A stretch of 64,000 bases of DNA from JACQQW01 sp964520655 (GTDB taxonomy: Bacteria; Omnitrophota; Gorgyraeia; Zapsychrales; Fredricksoniimonadaceae). The position numbers were made by a program, and so were the translations under genes. Each line of letters opens with the position of its first letter. Position 1 is the stretch's first letter. Below are positions 43,500-52,554 of the stretch, one piece after another. The stretch covers positions 62,001 to 126,000 of the forward strand of contig CAZFNI010000003.1 in assembly GCA_964520655.1 (NCBI GenBank), read 5' to 3'. The notes under the pieces are model-generated. The model saw only the letters and a list, made by a program, of their open reading frames with translations. It was not told the origin of the DNA and ran no database searches.

Positions 43500-44535
43500 G
43501 AAAGCCGCAGAAGCCATTTATCAGGGGCTTGTGACCGACGGTCAGGACGCCCGTATCATTGATGCGCTGGACTACACCAACCCTTTCTTTAAAGCCACCT
43601 ATCCTTCAACATATTCGTTTTTAGTCACCAAACTTCCTTTTGTGTGGGCTTTTTTCTTTGGATTATTGAATATTCCATGGCTGCAGCCGGCTGTTAAGCT
43701 GTTCCGCCGGGTCTATAATGGATTGAATGCCAGAATGCTGGAGAAATTCTTGATCGATGAGAAATTCGACTGCGTGATCGTCACCCAATTCCTGTCAGCG
43801 GAGGTTAGTGCGTATTTAAAGCGTACTGGCAAGATCAGATCCAAGGTGATCTGCGTGGTCACGGATTTTGATGTGCACCGCATTTGGGTCAATCGTGGCA
43901 TTGATATTTACACGGGTGCGAGTCCCTATACAAAAGAGAAATTGATCGCGCTGGGCGTGCATCCGGATAAGGTCTTTGCGACGGGGATACCGACATTGGC
44001 AGAATTTCGTGATGCGGCTGACCTGGCCCAGCTAAAAGCCCAGTTTAAGCTGTTCCCGCAGTCGATGACGGTCCTTATTGCCACCGGATCTTTTGGGATG
44101 GGACCTATTGAAGCGTTGATCGACGGGCTTAAAGGGTATCATGTATTGGTCGTTTGCGGGCATAATCGGGAACTTTATGATCGGTTAAAGGGCCGCGCAT
44201 CGAGTCATGTGCATATTTTTGGTCTGGTCAAGAATATGCATGAGTTAATGACGGTGGCGGATGTGATGGTCACCAAGCCAGGCGGGCTGTCGATCGCGGA
44301 AGCGTTGGTCAAGCATTTGCCGATGCTGTTTTTTTCCGCTATTCCAGGTCAGGAAATACAGAATATCGCTGTTTTAAAGAAATATGGCGTCGCCTCTGAC
44401 CAGATGGATGTGTCCGCGATCATCAATGCCGTTGATGATCTGTATGCTTCCCCGGAGAATTTAGAGAAACTGCGTTTGGCCGCGGCTTCCATGGCCAAAC
44501 CATCGGCTGTGAAGGACATTATCAGTCTGATATGA
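43456..44535 (+). CDS. MGDG synthase/UgtP-like glycosyltransferase (GT28)
   Basis: A 359-residue GT-B enzyme related to monogalactosyldiacylglycerol synthases and UgtP. The N-terminal domain starts MRVCVIHATAGAGHKKAAEAI, the GAGHxxAA motif of the family. The C-terminal domain has the donor-site KPGGLSIAEAL near residue 276. It transfers a hexose to diacylglycerol or another lipid at the inner membrane face. I chose ATG 43456, with an in-frame TTG just before. It overlaps gmhB by 44 bases, a long overlap, and the next gene by ATGA. Confidence 0.87.
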   Translation: MRVCVIHATAGAGHKKAAEAIYQGLVTDGQDARIIDALDYTNPFFKATYPSTYSFLVTKLPFVWAFFFGLLNIPWLQPAVKLFRRVYNGLNARMLEKFLIDEKFDCVIVTQFLSAEVSAYLKRTGKIRSKVICVVTDFDVHRIWVNRGIDIYTGASPYTKEKLIALGVHPDKVFATGIPTLAEFRDAADLAQLKAQFKLFPQSMTVLIATGSFGMGPIEALIDGLKGYHVLVVCGHNRELYDRLKGRASSHVHIFGLVKNMHELMTVADVMVTKPGGLSIAEALVKHLPMLFFSAIPGQEIQNIAVLKKYGVASDQMDVSAIINAVDDLYASPENLEKLRLAAASMAKPSAVKDIISLI

Positions 44536-46217
44536 TCGCCCACGTTGTTGTAGATCTCCCTCTTGAAGGGCCATTTGATTATTTAGTCCCGCGGGAATTT
44601 GAAAGCAGTGTTTCCGTCGGTGTTCGTGTCAAAGTGCCTTTCGGCCCCCGGACAGCGATCGGATATGTCATTAGTCTTGCGGCAGAAACAAAGATACCGA
44701 GGATAAAGTCGATCAAAGCCGTGGTTGACACTCAGCCGATCTTTGATGCCAGGGACATGGAATTCGCACGGCGGTTTTGTGGGTACTATGGGTGTTTTTT
44801 AGGAGAAGCTTTATCGCTCATGACCCGTCATCGTCGATCACTGTCGCTTATAGAGACATCAAAAGATAGTTCAATGGTAAAATTGTATCATTGTATCGAC
44901 GGGCAATATGCGGATGTTCTGCGGGAAGTCATGGCTGCCAGCAAGGATCATTTTGTCGTTGTTCCTGATGTCTTTGCCGCCAGATCATTGCCTAAGGATA
45001 TCCCTGTCGGACTCAGATCGTCCATGTTTGAGGCTTTTGCCCGCAAAAGAACGATCATTATCATGGATGAAGATAACAGTTCTTTTAAACAGGAGCAGTC
45101 GCCCAAATATGAAGCGCGCCAGGCGGCTTTGATGGCGCAGGTGGTGTATGGCTTTGATCTGGTCTTTATCAGTCAAACTCCCTCAGTAGAATTAATGCAT
45201 TTGGTTAGGACTGCGCAGGTCCAATATGAAAGACGTGGGGAGCTATTGCCTAAACCTTCGGTCATTGACCTGACGAATTATAAATTCCTGGATAAAGGGA
45301 TATTGTCGGTACCGGTGCGCAATATGCTGGAGTCCAACATCAAGAATAAACAACGGTCATTGGTGCTGTTTAATCGCCGGGGGACATTCAGTGTGACGCG
45401 GTGCAGCCAATGCGGATATATTCTTAAATGTCGCCGCTGCGACAGCGCCATGAGTTTTGCGCGGGCATCACAGTCATTTGTCTGCCGTCAATGTCAAGAA
45501 GAGCTTAAAGATGCGGGTGATTGTCCGACGTGCGGGGTACCGTCCTGGAAATCTTTTGGCATGGGGATCGAAAAGGTGCAGAAAGAGATCGCCAGTCTTT
45601 TTCCGGCAACACGCATTGCCGTGTTCGAGAGGGCGGATGAAGTATTGCCTGCCCATTGGGATGTTTTAGTTGCGACCTCGGCGGTGTTACGTTTTAAACA
45701 CGGTTTGCATGTGGTCTCAGCCGCTGTGATCGATATTGATAGTGCATTAAACCGTTTGGATATCCGTTCTTCATTTAATGTCTGGAGCATGCTGCATCAT
45801 ATGATGCCGATGACAAAAGCCCTGCTGGTACAGACGCGCAACCTGGATCATCCGATGGTCAAAGCTTTTAGTCAGCAGGATGACCAGAAGTTTTACAGCG
45901 AGGAACTGGCTGTCCGTCGGGAGTTGGATCTTTCGCCTTTCGTGCATTGGGCGGCCGTGGTCTTTCGGTCCAGGAAGGAAAAAAGTGCTCAAGACTCGGC
46001 CCAGGCCGTGTATAATCAAATCAAAAGTTTATCCGCTGATGCGATAAAAGTCACCGATGTCTCGCCGGATGTCCCGGCAAAATTACGGGACCAATATCGG
46101 TTTCGTTTCATGGCCGGCGGCAGCAGCGTCGTGAAAGTGGTGGCCGCGATCAAGGAGGCCATCTTGCGGGCTAAGAGAGTATCGGGTGTGATCATAACCT
46201 TGGATATTGACTCATGA
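44532..46217 (+). CDS. priA: PriA-like primosomal protein without functional helicase motifs
   Basis: A 561-residue protein that keeps the N-terminal 3' DNA-binding domain (VVVDLPLEGPFDYLVP) and the eight-Cys zinc site (C291-C334, CSQCGY, CRRCDS, CRQCQ, CPTCG). Family length is about 730. No Walker A is present; the DEEH box is DEDN (179-182) in a preserved DNSSFKQEQSPKYEAR context; the GTQMIAKGHDFP and QVAGRAGR motifs are replaced. The ATPase must be dead. Helicase-inactive PriA is known from actinobacteria, where it may still load the primosome. The reading frame is complete and tightly coupled at both ends by ATGA. Confidence 0.88.
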   Translation: MIAHVVVDLPLEGPFDYLVPREFESSVSVGVRVKVPFGPRTAIGYVISLAAETKIPRIKSIKAVVDTQPIFDARDMEFARRFCGYYGCFLGEALSLMTRHRRSLSLIETSKDSSMVKLYHCIDGQYADVLREVMAASKDHFVVVPDVFAARSLPKDIPVGLRSSMFEAFARKRTIIIMDEDNSSFKQEQSPKYEARQAALMAQVVYGFDLVFISQTPSVELMHLVRTAQVQYERRGELLPKPSVIDLTNYKFLDKGILSVPVRNMLESNIKNKQRSLVLFNRRGTFSVTRCSQCGYILKCRRCDSAMSFARASQSFVCRQCQEELKDAGDCPTCGVPSWKSFGMGIEKVQKEIASLFPATRIAVFERADEVLPAHWDVLVATSAVLRFKHGLHVVSAAVIDIDSALNRLDIRSSFNVWSMLHHMMPMTKALLVQTRNLDHPMVKAFSQQDDQKFYSEELAVRRELDLSPFVHWAAVVFRSRKEKSAQDSAQAVYNQIKSLSADAIKVTDVSPDVPAKLRDQYRFRFMAGGSSVVKVVAAIKEAILRAKRVSGVIITLDIDS

Positions 46218-47143
46218 GAATTGTTTTCTTTGGCAGCGATGATTTCGCGGCCGTTAATCTCAGAAATTTACTCGAGTCGGGCCATGAAGTGGCGGCCTGT
46301 GTGACAAAACCCGACACCCGTCAGGGGCGGGGCATGAAACTGGTCGTGTCTCACATCAAAGAACTGGCCCAGGAACACGGTATTGCTTGTCTTACCCCGG
46401 TGACGCTCAACAGTCCGGAAATGGTCGAGGCTCTTAAAGCATTTCAGGCGGATATATTCGTGGTCGTGGCCTACGGCAAATTGCTGTCCCAGGCAGTGCT
46501 GGATATCCCTAAGATATTTTGTGTGAATGTGCATGGTTCATTGCTTCCTAAATACCGCGGGGCAGCACCGATCAATTGGGCTGTATTGAATGGCGATAAG
46601 GAAACAGGGGTCACTATCCAGAAAATGGTTCTGGCGTTGGATGCGGGGGATATCATCGCTCAGACGCGTGTCCCTATACCTGATGAGATGGATGCCGCGC
46701 AATTGAGGGAAGCCATGGCCATGGAAGGGGCGCGGCTGCTGGTTAAGACCGTCGGGGATATCGGACGGGGGAATTTTACCCTCACGCCTCAAGCCGATCA
46801 AAACAGCACTTATGCCAGCAAATTAACCAAAGAAATGGGACGTATTGACTGGTCAAAGAAAGCCCAGAGCATTGTCAATCAGATCCGCGGCCTTAAGCCC
46901 TGGCCGGGAACATTCACCTCCTATAAGGGAAAAATGTTGAAGATTTTAAAAGCCCAAGCAGTGAAGGCGCTTTTACCGGGAAAACCAGGGGAGATTGTCT
47001 TACTTGATCAGAAGGGGATCACGGTTCTTTGCGGGGAAGGTGCCATCATGATCATTGAAGTCCATCCAGAAGCTTCCAAACCGATGCCAGCCGCAAGTTT
47101 TGCTGCGGGGCACCGCGTCATCATTCATGACATATTGTCATAA
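46214..47143 (+). CDS. fmt: Methionyl-tRNA formyltransferase
   Basis: A 309-residue enzyme that formylates initiator Met-tRNA with 10-formyl-THF. The catalytic region is NVHGSLLPKYRGAAPINWA (about 107-125), with the active-site Asp in LDAGDIIAQ near residue 143. A C-terminal OB-like domain (RGLKPWPGTFTSY) binds the tRNA. ATGA coupling to priA is a common arrangement (often def-fmt or priA-fmt). A strong hairpin follows. Normal length. Confidence 0.95.
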   Translation: MRIVFFGSDDFAAVNLRNLLESGHEVAACVTKPDTRQGRGMKLVVSHIKELAQEHGIACLTPVTLNSPEMVEALKAFQADIFVVVAYGKLLSQAVLDIPKIFCVNVHGSLLPKYRGAAPINWAVLNGDKETGVTIQKMVLALDAGDIIAQTRVPIPDEMDAAQLREAMAMEGARLLVKTVGDIGRGNFTLTPQADQNSTYASKLTKEMGRIDWSKKAQSIVNQIRGLKPWPGTFTSYKGKMLKILKAQAVKALLPGKPGEIVLLDQKGITVLCGEGAIMIIEVHPEASKPMPAASFAAGHRVIIHDILS

Positions 47144-47145
47144 AA

Positions 47146-47180
47146 AAAGACAACCCCTGTCTTTGTCAGGGGTTGTCTTT
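47146..47180. terminator. Bidirectional intrinsic terminator between fmt and a convergent gene
   Basis: A perfect 14-base stem: AAAGACAACCCCTG (47146-47159) and CAGGGGTTGTCTTT (47167-47180) with a 7-base loop. On the minus strand it is followed by seven T residues, an excellent terminator for the small gene at 47193. On the plus strand only three T residues follow, so it is weaker for fmt. Confidence 0.85.
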
Positions 47181-47192
47181 AAGGATGTCTTC

Positions 47193-47492
47193 TTATTGTC
47201 CAGCTTCAGGAACAGCGGCTGGTTCAGTAGCTGCGGCAGCGTTTTTGGCATTCATTCTTTTGGCGTGATGTTTTTTGGCTTTATGTTTCAAAGAATCCTT
47301 ACAGGCCTGGCTTAACTGCGCTTTATGTTCTCTCAAGCATTTTCTGATCGCGCCATGACCTTTGGGTACTCCAGCACAGTAGGCCTGAACATCTGCGGCG
47401 CAGGGACGGTCATTGGCCAAAGATGAAGCAGCAAAGCAGGCTGTTATCCCTAAAGTCAACAGGCCGGCTAAGATCGTACGATGATTGTTCAT
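47193..47492 (-). CDS. Small secreted cysteine-rich repeat protein
   Basis: A 99-residue protein on the minus strand. I chose the ATG ending at 47492, with GGAGGG seven bases upstream; a longer frame starts at 47525. A signal peptide (HRTILAGLLTLGITACFAASSLA) precedes a module DVQAYCAGVPKGHGAIRKCL with Cys residues spaced as in the GLG1 cysteine-rich repeat (PF00839-like). A Lys/His-rich and Ala-rich tail follows (KHKAKKHHAKRM). Bacterial members are periplasmic and uncharacterised. It is convergent with fmt and shares its terminator. Confidence 0.75.
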   Translation of the reverse strand: MNNHRTILAGLLTLGITACFAASSLANDRPCAADVQAYCAGVPKGHGAIRKCLREHKAQLSQACKDSLKHKAKKHHAKRMNAKNAAAATEPAAVPEAGQ

Positions 47493-47644
47493 AGAATGCC
47501 CTCCAGATAAAAGATTAATAGCCATATGTCATCTATATAGACAGCACTATAACACAAAAAGTTTCAACCATTTTTAAATATTAAGAAAGCGCTGTCTTTT
47601 TAAAGCCTAATCGGGTTGAAATGCCGCTCAATACAAGGTATCTT

Positions 47645-47650
47645 TATAAT
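47645..47650 (+). promoter_or_regulatory. -10 box upstream of the second large secreted protein
   Basis: A TATAAT at 47645-47650, 30 bases before ATG 47681, followed by a GGAGGGGG ribosome site. No clear -35 is seen at standard distance (TTGAAA at 47616 is 23 bases away), so the promoter is tentative. Confidence 0.35.
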
Positions 47651-47680
47651 AATTAATGTGGAGGGGGAGAACCAAACACC

Positions 47681-50600
47681 ATGTTGTTCAATGTTTTTCG
47701 TCAACTGACCGCAGGGGTCTTAGCCGTGGTTTTGGTCTTTACGGGACAGCCTGCCGTTGGGGCATCAACGGTTGTGGTTCCGGCCATGCCTGTGCCGGGC
47801 ACCTTGGTATCATTAAGCCCTGCCTACACTCCCGCGCATTTGCAGGGGATCACGGTCGATCCTAATGATCCGTTCCAATTCAGTTTCCTTGTCCACCGAT
47901 CTGAAGAGGTCTTGTCTTCTCAACACAAAAACGAGGAATATACCAAGATCGTTAAATATTTCCTGGCGGCCTTGACCATTCCTGACAAGGACCAGTGGGT
48001 GAACTTATCGCCATATGAAAGCGGTCGGATCATTGAGGGGGATTTGGGTAAAACAGAAATGGGCAGGGATCTCTTGGCCCAGGATTATTTACTCAAACAA
48101 GTGGCCTCATCGCTGCTTTATCCGGAATCAGGACTTGGGAAGGAATTCTGGGTACAGGTCCTTTCAAAGGCCAGAAAGATATACGGGGATACACAGATCC
48201 CTTTAAACAGTATCAATAAAGTATGGATCACTCCGAACGAAGCTGTTGTTTATGAAAAGGGCAACAGCGCGTTTATCCTCAAGAGTCATTTAAAGGTGAT
48301 GTTGGAAGAGGATTATCTGGCCTTGGCCAAGAATAATACGGTGCCCGGACTGCCGTGGGGACAGAAAGGGCCTGCGACCTCAGATCAGGCGGCTCTGATG
48401 CGCAGCATCATCCTGCCGGCGATAGAAAAACAGGTCAATGAGGGTAAACATTTTGCACCGTTGCGCCAGATTGTGGCCTCGATGATCCTGGCAACATGGT
48501 ATAAGCAGGCGTTGAAAGAATCCATTATTGGGAAAGTTTATGCTGACCGAGCCAAGATCAATGGGGTGAACATTGGTGCATCCGTCAATGCGTCATTGGG
48601 AGGTCCGTCGCAGATTTATGCACAATATCTTCAGGCGTTTAAGAAGGGGGTTTTTAATTATATCAAGGACGATCAGGACGACATGACACGCCGTGTCATC
48701 CCGCGCAAATATTTTTCGGGAGGATTTGTACGCGATGCGGCGATGAGTGTGAAGGTTGTTAATGGAAATAACGTGCCGTTGACAGATTATTACGCTGATG
48801 TTCTAAGATCTTTCCGTGATCCTGATCAACAAACACTGGATCAAGTGACTACCAGGATCAATGGCCTCAGTGGTGCAAGGGATCAAAAAGAAGCAGCAGG
48901 ATTTCGTGCGGCATTAAGAAGGCAGGAGAATTTTCCAACGCCGCGTGAATCTTTTCCGGTTCCTCTTGGTCCAGAGGTTTTTGCCCAAATGCCGGAAGCG
49001 AGCAATCATCCAAGATCGTTTTTGATTGATCAATCTGACCAACGCTCAATTATAAAGCTCATCTTGCAGCATTATCAGAATAAGCCTTTTGACGCGCTGG
49101 TCACAGTGACCAGATTTAGCGGAAAGAAACGCGTGACGTTAACAACAATAGAGAATTCTCCACAAGGCAAATTAAAAGTCCAGGAAGTTATTGCAAGGGC
49201 AGCTTCACTTAAAGACGTGATGATCCTTCCTTTATCCGTGTATAAGGCAGAAGGTGCCATGGAGATCGGTTTTAATAATAACGTGGATCTTGTGTCCCTG
49301 GGTGAAGAAGATGCATTGCAGATCGCTTTTGTTGTGGACGCGTTGAATGATCTTTGGAGACGGGAAGAAAGGAAGGTCGATGATCAGGAGATACGCGAAC
49401 TTGTGAATGAACGGATAAAACAAAGAGCGGCATTGAAACCGACAGATGTGACCTATGCCGCCGCCCAAACGATACTGGACCGATTCCAACAGGAGGCGGT
49501 CAATGGGCAATGGACGGGGGTGTTGGATTATTTCTCGACAAATGCCCGAGGACAAAAAGTTGTTTATCCGCCAGATTTAAAGGTGATTGATAAACTTAAA
49601 TATGCTGGGAAGTCAGGGGAGGATTATACGTTTAATGATCATTTAAAGGCGGGCATCATGGTGCCTTTTCAGGCATCGGCGGTTAAGGACGGGATCGAGT
49701 TGCGCCTGGCAGAGCTGGAGGGTATTCCCAAAGAGGCGCGAAACGTTCTGCAACAGCGGATCGATCTATTGAATCAGGCGCTGGAAGAAAAGCGGCAGAA
49801 ACAAGAACAGCTAAGGCTGATGCTTCAAAGCAGCGCCCTTCCCCTTGAACCGAATATCGATAATATTGCTCAGGCTGTTTATGGTTTCTCGATGGAGAAA
49901 GTATCAAAACTTCACAATGGCGTTGAATATGGCTCGACAGAGGGATACCTGTCGTTAACCTCATCAGGTATTGCGCGCATGATCAGTGGTGTTCATCCGG
50001 TTTATCAGGTCATCCGTGGGCATACGAAACAATGGATCGATAGGAGCATATTCACTCAAGCAGATCTGATCGTGCCGGTGACCATCAAAAGAGGGGTATT
50101 GTTCTTAAGGCCCATGACCAAAGAAGAATTGGGAGGGGGGGATCCTTTGGTGTACAACCAGTGGATCTTGCGGGCAGCCAAACCGTATATCGTTAAAGTC
50201 AATCAGCAATTAGACAGCGTTATGCACACGGAGCGTCAATTTTATCAAGAAGCGCAAACGCGTAAATCCATTCTCCGCCGGGCATTGGCATCATTCGCTG
50301 GTTCTGTACGTTCGGCATTAAAGGCCGTGCCCAAGTTTAATTACACTTTCGATGATGCTTTGTTTGATTTTGGAGGCTGGGTGTCAGGGCTGGTCAATGA
50401 TCAAACTCGTGAGATCTCCCTGGTTCTGCCTAAGGATGCTGCGTTCAATTTTAGCAAGTTTAGTAGATTATTCATTGATCCTTCGTTGGTTGAAAAGTTA
50501 ATAACAATGAAGCTGCGGGATCCTCGATTAGAGGCGCAGGTCAAACAAAAAGAGATGAAGGTTGATGCGTATTGGTCACAAATTGCGGATAATAAGAATG

Positions 50601-51532
50601 GTTTATTCTTTAAGGATGCCAAAGGTGATTTAAGGATAAAGAACGGGATCAATTGGGAGCTGAAGAATTTTATTCTAAAAATGACTGGAGGCGATGAAAA
50701 TACCGCTGATTATAAACTGATCTGGTCATTTCTGATCGGCTTGGAATCCAGCAAAGAGATTGATATGCCATGGCAGGAACAATTGCAGGCGGTGCGAGGT
50801 GTTAAGGGGTATTTTGACGTGCAACGCAATAAGATGTATTTAGAGGAAAAGGTTGGATCGCTGAGTTTGAAAAACCGTCCAGACTTACGAGACGGTTTTA
50901 TCAAAGGCCGTTTTATCCCTGTGCGTATTGAACCTATAGAGCTATCTAAGAAAGACGGCATAAGGATCTTTGGTTACAAAGCGAGATCTGTTTCGACCGC
51001 AGAATATGACGTGAATTTGCCGGATATCAGTACGAAGAACGATCATCTGGAGATGATGCTTCATGACATCAACGGTCAGTTTATGAAACAGGTTTTAAGG
51101 CCTCTTGTTAAGCCGGGAGAAAGAACGGTCCCTCCTAAGGAGGAGTCTTTTGTGCACGCTTTTTCCGATTTAGTGATTTGGGGTATTGGCGGTTTGACGG
51201 GGCTCAACTATGTTGTTGATAAGCTCAAACATTTGCGTGCGGACAAGCATGAGGGAGAAGCTGAGGATGCTTTATTCGATACGCTGATGCCCCTAAAATT
51301 GTCAGGAGAGGAAACAGTTTCTCCCAAAGGTGGTATTGATTTAAACGCGGCTAATTTTGGTTTGATCATCAAGCGCGACGGCAATGGTATTGTGCTGCCG
51401 CTAAGTATGCAGGATTTAAAGGCCTTTGATCAGATCGACGGTTTTGAGCCTAAGATCATAGAGATCAAGCCGGCCGCCAATATCCCTATCCTTAACGAGA
51501 TCCTGGGAAGTATCAGCCCCAAACGCCCATAA
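47681..51532 (+). CDS. Giant secreted Omnitrophota-type protein, paralogue of 7788-10952
   Basis: A 1283-residue protein with a signal peptide (FRQLTAGVLAVVLVF, cleavage near VGA). Residues about 30-345 align with the protein at 7788 along their length: PGTLVSLSPAYTPA, GITVDPNDPFQFSFLV, KYFLAALTIPDKDQWVNLSPYE, GRDLLAQDYLLKQ, SHLKVMLEEDYLA, VNEGKHFAPLRQI, RKYFSGG. Its linker after LEEDYLA is only 24 codons, lacking the palindrome. The interior (about 350-1200) shares nothing with the paralogue: a helical coiled-coil segment near 670-720 and several alpha-beta stretches without known motifs. The last 70 residues hold GGIDLNAANFG and end similarly. The function is unknown; surface or periplasmic location is likely. 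Confidence 0.78.
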   Translation: MLFNVFRQLTAGVLAVVLVFTGQPAVGASTVVVPAMPVPGTLVSLSPAYTPAHLQGITVDPNDPFQFSFLVHRSEEVLSSQHKNEEYTKIVKYFLAALTIPDKDQWVNLSPYESGRIIEGDLGKTEMGRDLLAQDYLLKQVASSLLYPESGLGKEFWVQVLSKARKIYGDTQIPLNSINKVWITPNEAVVYEKGNSAFILKSHLKVMLEEDYLALAKNNTVPGLPWGQKGPATSDQAALMRSIILPAIEKQVNEGKHFAPLRQIVASMILATWYKQALKESIIGKVYADRAKINGVNIGASVNASLGGPSQIYAQYLQAFKKGVFNYIKDDQDDMTRRVIPRKYFSGGFVRDAAMSVKVVNGNNVPLTDYYADVLRSFRDPDQQTLDQVTTRINGLSGARDQKEAAGFRAALRRQENFPTPRESFPVPLGPEVFAQMPEASNHPRSFLIDQSDQRSIIKLILQHYQNKPFDALVTVTRFSGKKRVTLTTIENSPQGKLKVQEVIARAASLKDVMILPLSVYKAEGAMEIGFNNNVDLVSLGEEDALQIAFVVDALNDLWRREERKVDDQEIRELVNERIKQRAALKPTDVTYAAAQTILDRFQQEAVNGQWTGVLDYFSTNARGQKVVYPPDLKVIDKLKYAGKSGEDYTFNDHLKAGIMVPFQASAVKDGIELRLAELEGIPKEARNVLQQRIDLLNQALEEKRQKQEQLRLMLQSSALPLEPNIDNIAQAVYGFSMEKVSKLHNGVEYGSTEGYLSLTSSGIARMISGVHPVYQVIRGHTKQWIDRSIFTQADLIVPVTIKRGVLFLRPMTKEELGGGDPLVYNQWILRAAKPYIVKVNQQLDSVMHTERQFYQEAQTRKSILRRALASFAGSVRSALKAVPKFNYTFDDALFDFGGWVSGLVNDQTREISLVLPKDAAFNFSKFSRLFIDPSLVEKLITMKLRDPRLEAQVKQKEMKVDAYWSQIADNKNGLFFKDAKGDLRIKNGINWELKNFILKMTGGDENTADYKLIWSFLIGLESSKEIDMPWQEQLQAVRGVKGYFDVQRNKMYLEEKVGSLSLKNRPDLRDGFIKGRFIPVRIEPIELSKKDGIRIFGYKARSVSTAEYDVNLPDISTKNDHLEMMLHDINGQFMKQVLRPLVKPGERTVPPKEESFVHAFSDLVIWGIGGLTGLNYVVDKLKHLRADKHEGEAEDALFDTLMPLKLSGEETVSPKGGIDLNAANFGLIIKRDGNGIVLPLSMQDLKAFDQIDGFEPKIIEIKPAANIPILNEILGSISPKRP

Positions 51533-51572
51533 AGTTTCAATCTTTTTACCTTTTCGCGACGATTCCTTATGT

Positions 51573-51578
51573 TATAAT
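51573..51578 (+). promoter_or_regulatory. Extended -10 box of the GalT pair, leaderless geometry
   Basis: TATAAT at 51573-51578 ends seven bases before ATG 51586. No clear -35 and no ribosome site are seen. The spacing puts the transcription start at about the A of ATG, so the mRNA is probably leaderless. Confidence 0.55.
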
Positions 51579-51585
51579 CCAAACT

Positions 51586-52554
51586 ATGCCTCAATTAAGA
51601 AAAGATCCGATCGTCAGCCGCTGGGTGATCATTGCGACCGAACGCGCACGCCGTTCTGCCGCGTTCGTGGACCCCATCAAGGTAGGCACTCAAAAAGAGG
51701 GATGTCCTTTTTGTACCGGTCCAAGTCAGGATGCGCTTTTGATCCACCAGTCGGTGCGGGTGGTCAAAAGCGGTACGCCTGTCTTTACCGAGGCCCAGGA
51801 TGTCACGCTGCAAACACATGGTCTTTATCAGTCCTGCCATTCCCACGGAAGCCATGAGGTGGTGATCGAAACACCTGAGCATGTGGCCAATATGGCCGAC
51901 CTGCCGCTGGAGCAGGTCAAGGCTGTCTTTAAGACATATGCACTGCGCATGGGGCATCACCATCAGGATAAATCCATCAAATATGTCTTGGCATATAAGA
52001 ATTACGGCGTGGCCTCCGGCAGCCGCAATATCGGGCATGCCCGTTCGCAGATCATGGCCATTCCCGTATTGCCCATGCGCCTTCAGGATAAGATCAACGG
52101 CGCCAAATTATATTTTAATTTTCATGAGCGTTCTCTGTTCTATGATCTGGTCCGACAGGAACAGAAGGAAAAAGAACGTATTGTTTTAGAAACAGATCAT
52201 TTCATCGCCTTTTGTCCTTATGCCGCGCGTTTTCCTTTTGAAGTCTGGGTCTTGCCAAAGGGAAAAAGTCAATATTATGATTATGCCAACGGCATCGAAG
52301 GGCTTGAGACAGAGCTGGCGGATGTGATGAAGCAGTTATTGCTTAAATACAAATTCGGTTTAAATGATCCGGCCTATAACTATGTGATCCAGTCCGCGCC
52401 GTTTGATATGGATATGCCGGAATGTTACAGCTGGCACATTGAGCTGTTGCCGCGTTTGACTAGAACAGCGGGTTTTGAAAGAGGCACGGGTTTTTACATC
52501 AATCCGATCCCTCCGGAAATGACCGCGGCGTTCTTGCGGGAGGTCAAGGTCTAA
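51586..52554 (+). CDS. GalT-like protein with catalytic His replaced by Arg
   Basis: A 322-residue galactose-1-phosphate uridylyltransferase homologue (HIT superfamily). It keeps the start (RKDPIVSRWVII), a CPFC pair (about 40-43), SHEVVIETPEH and the final CYSWHIELLPRLTR. In active enzymes the central motif reads HxHxQ, whose second His forms the uridylyl intermediate. Here it is GHARSQ, with R153 in that place (CGT, one transition from CAT). It is thus likely inactive alone. The next gene overlaps its stop and is intact, and GalT dimers share active sites between subunits, so a regulatory or structural partner role is possible. Confidence 0.85.
   Translation: MPQLRKDPIVSRWVIIATERARRSAAFVDPIKVGTQKEGCPFCTGPSQDALLIHQSVRVVKSGTPVFTEAQDVTLQTHGLYQSCHSHGSHEVVIETPEHVANMADLPLEQVKAVFKTYALRMGHHHQDKSIKYVLAYKNYGVASGSRNIGHARSQIMAIPVLPMRLQDKINGAKLYFNFHERSLFYDLVRQEQKEKERIVLETDHFIAFCPYAARFPFEVWVLPKGKSQYYDYANGIEGLETELADVMKQLLLKYKFGLNDPAYNYVIQSAPFDMDMPECYSWHIELLPRLTRTAGFERGTGFYINPIPPEMTAAFLREVKV

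Noticed and set aside
44532..46217. PriA as a frameshifted pseudogene
   Set aside because: One uninterrupted frame with family-like sequence from end to end and coupled neighbours; helicase motifs are replaced, not cut by a stop.
47055..47315. 86-codon plus-strand ORF over the fmt end and terminator
   Set aside because: It overlaps the fmt stop, the perfect terminator and the opposite-strand secreted gene; no family match.
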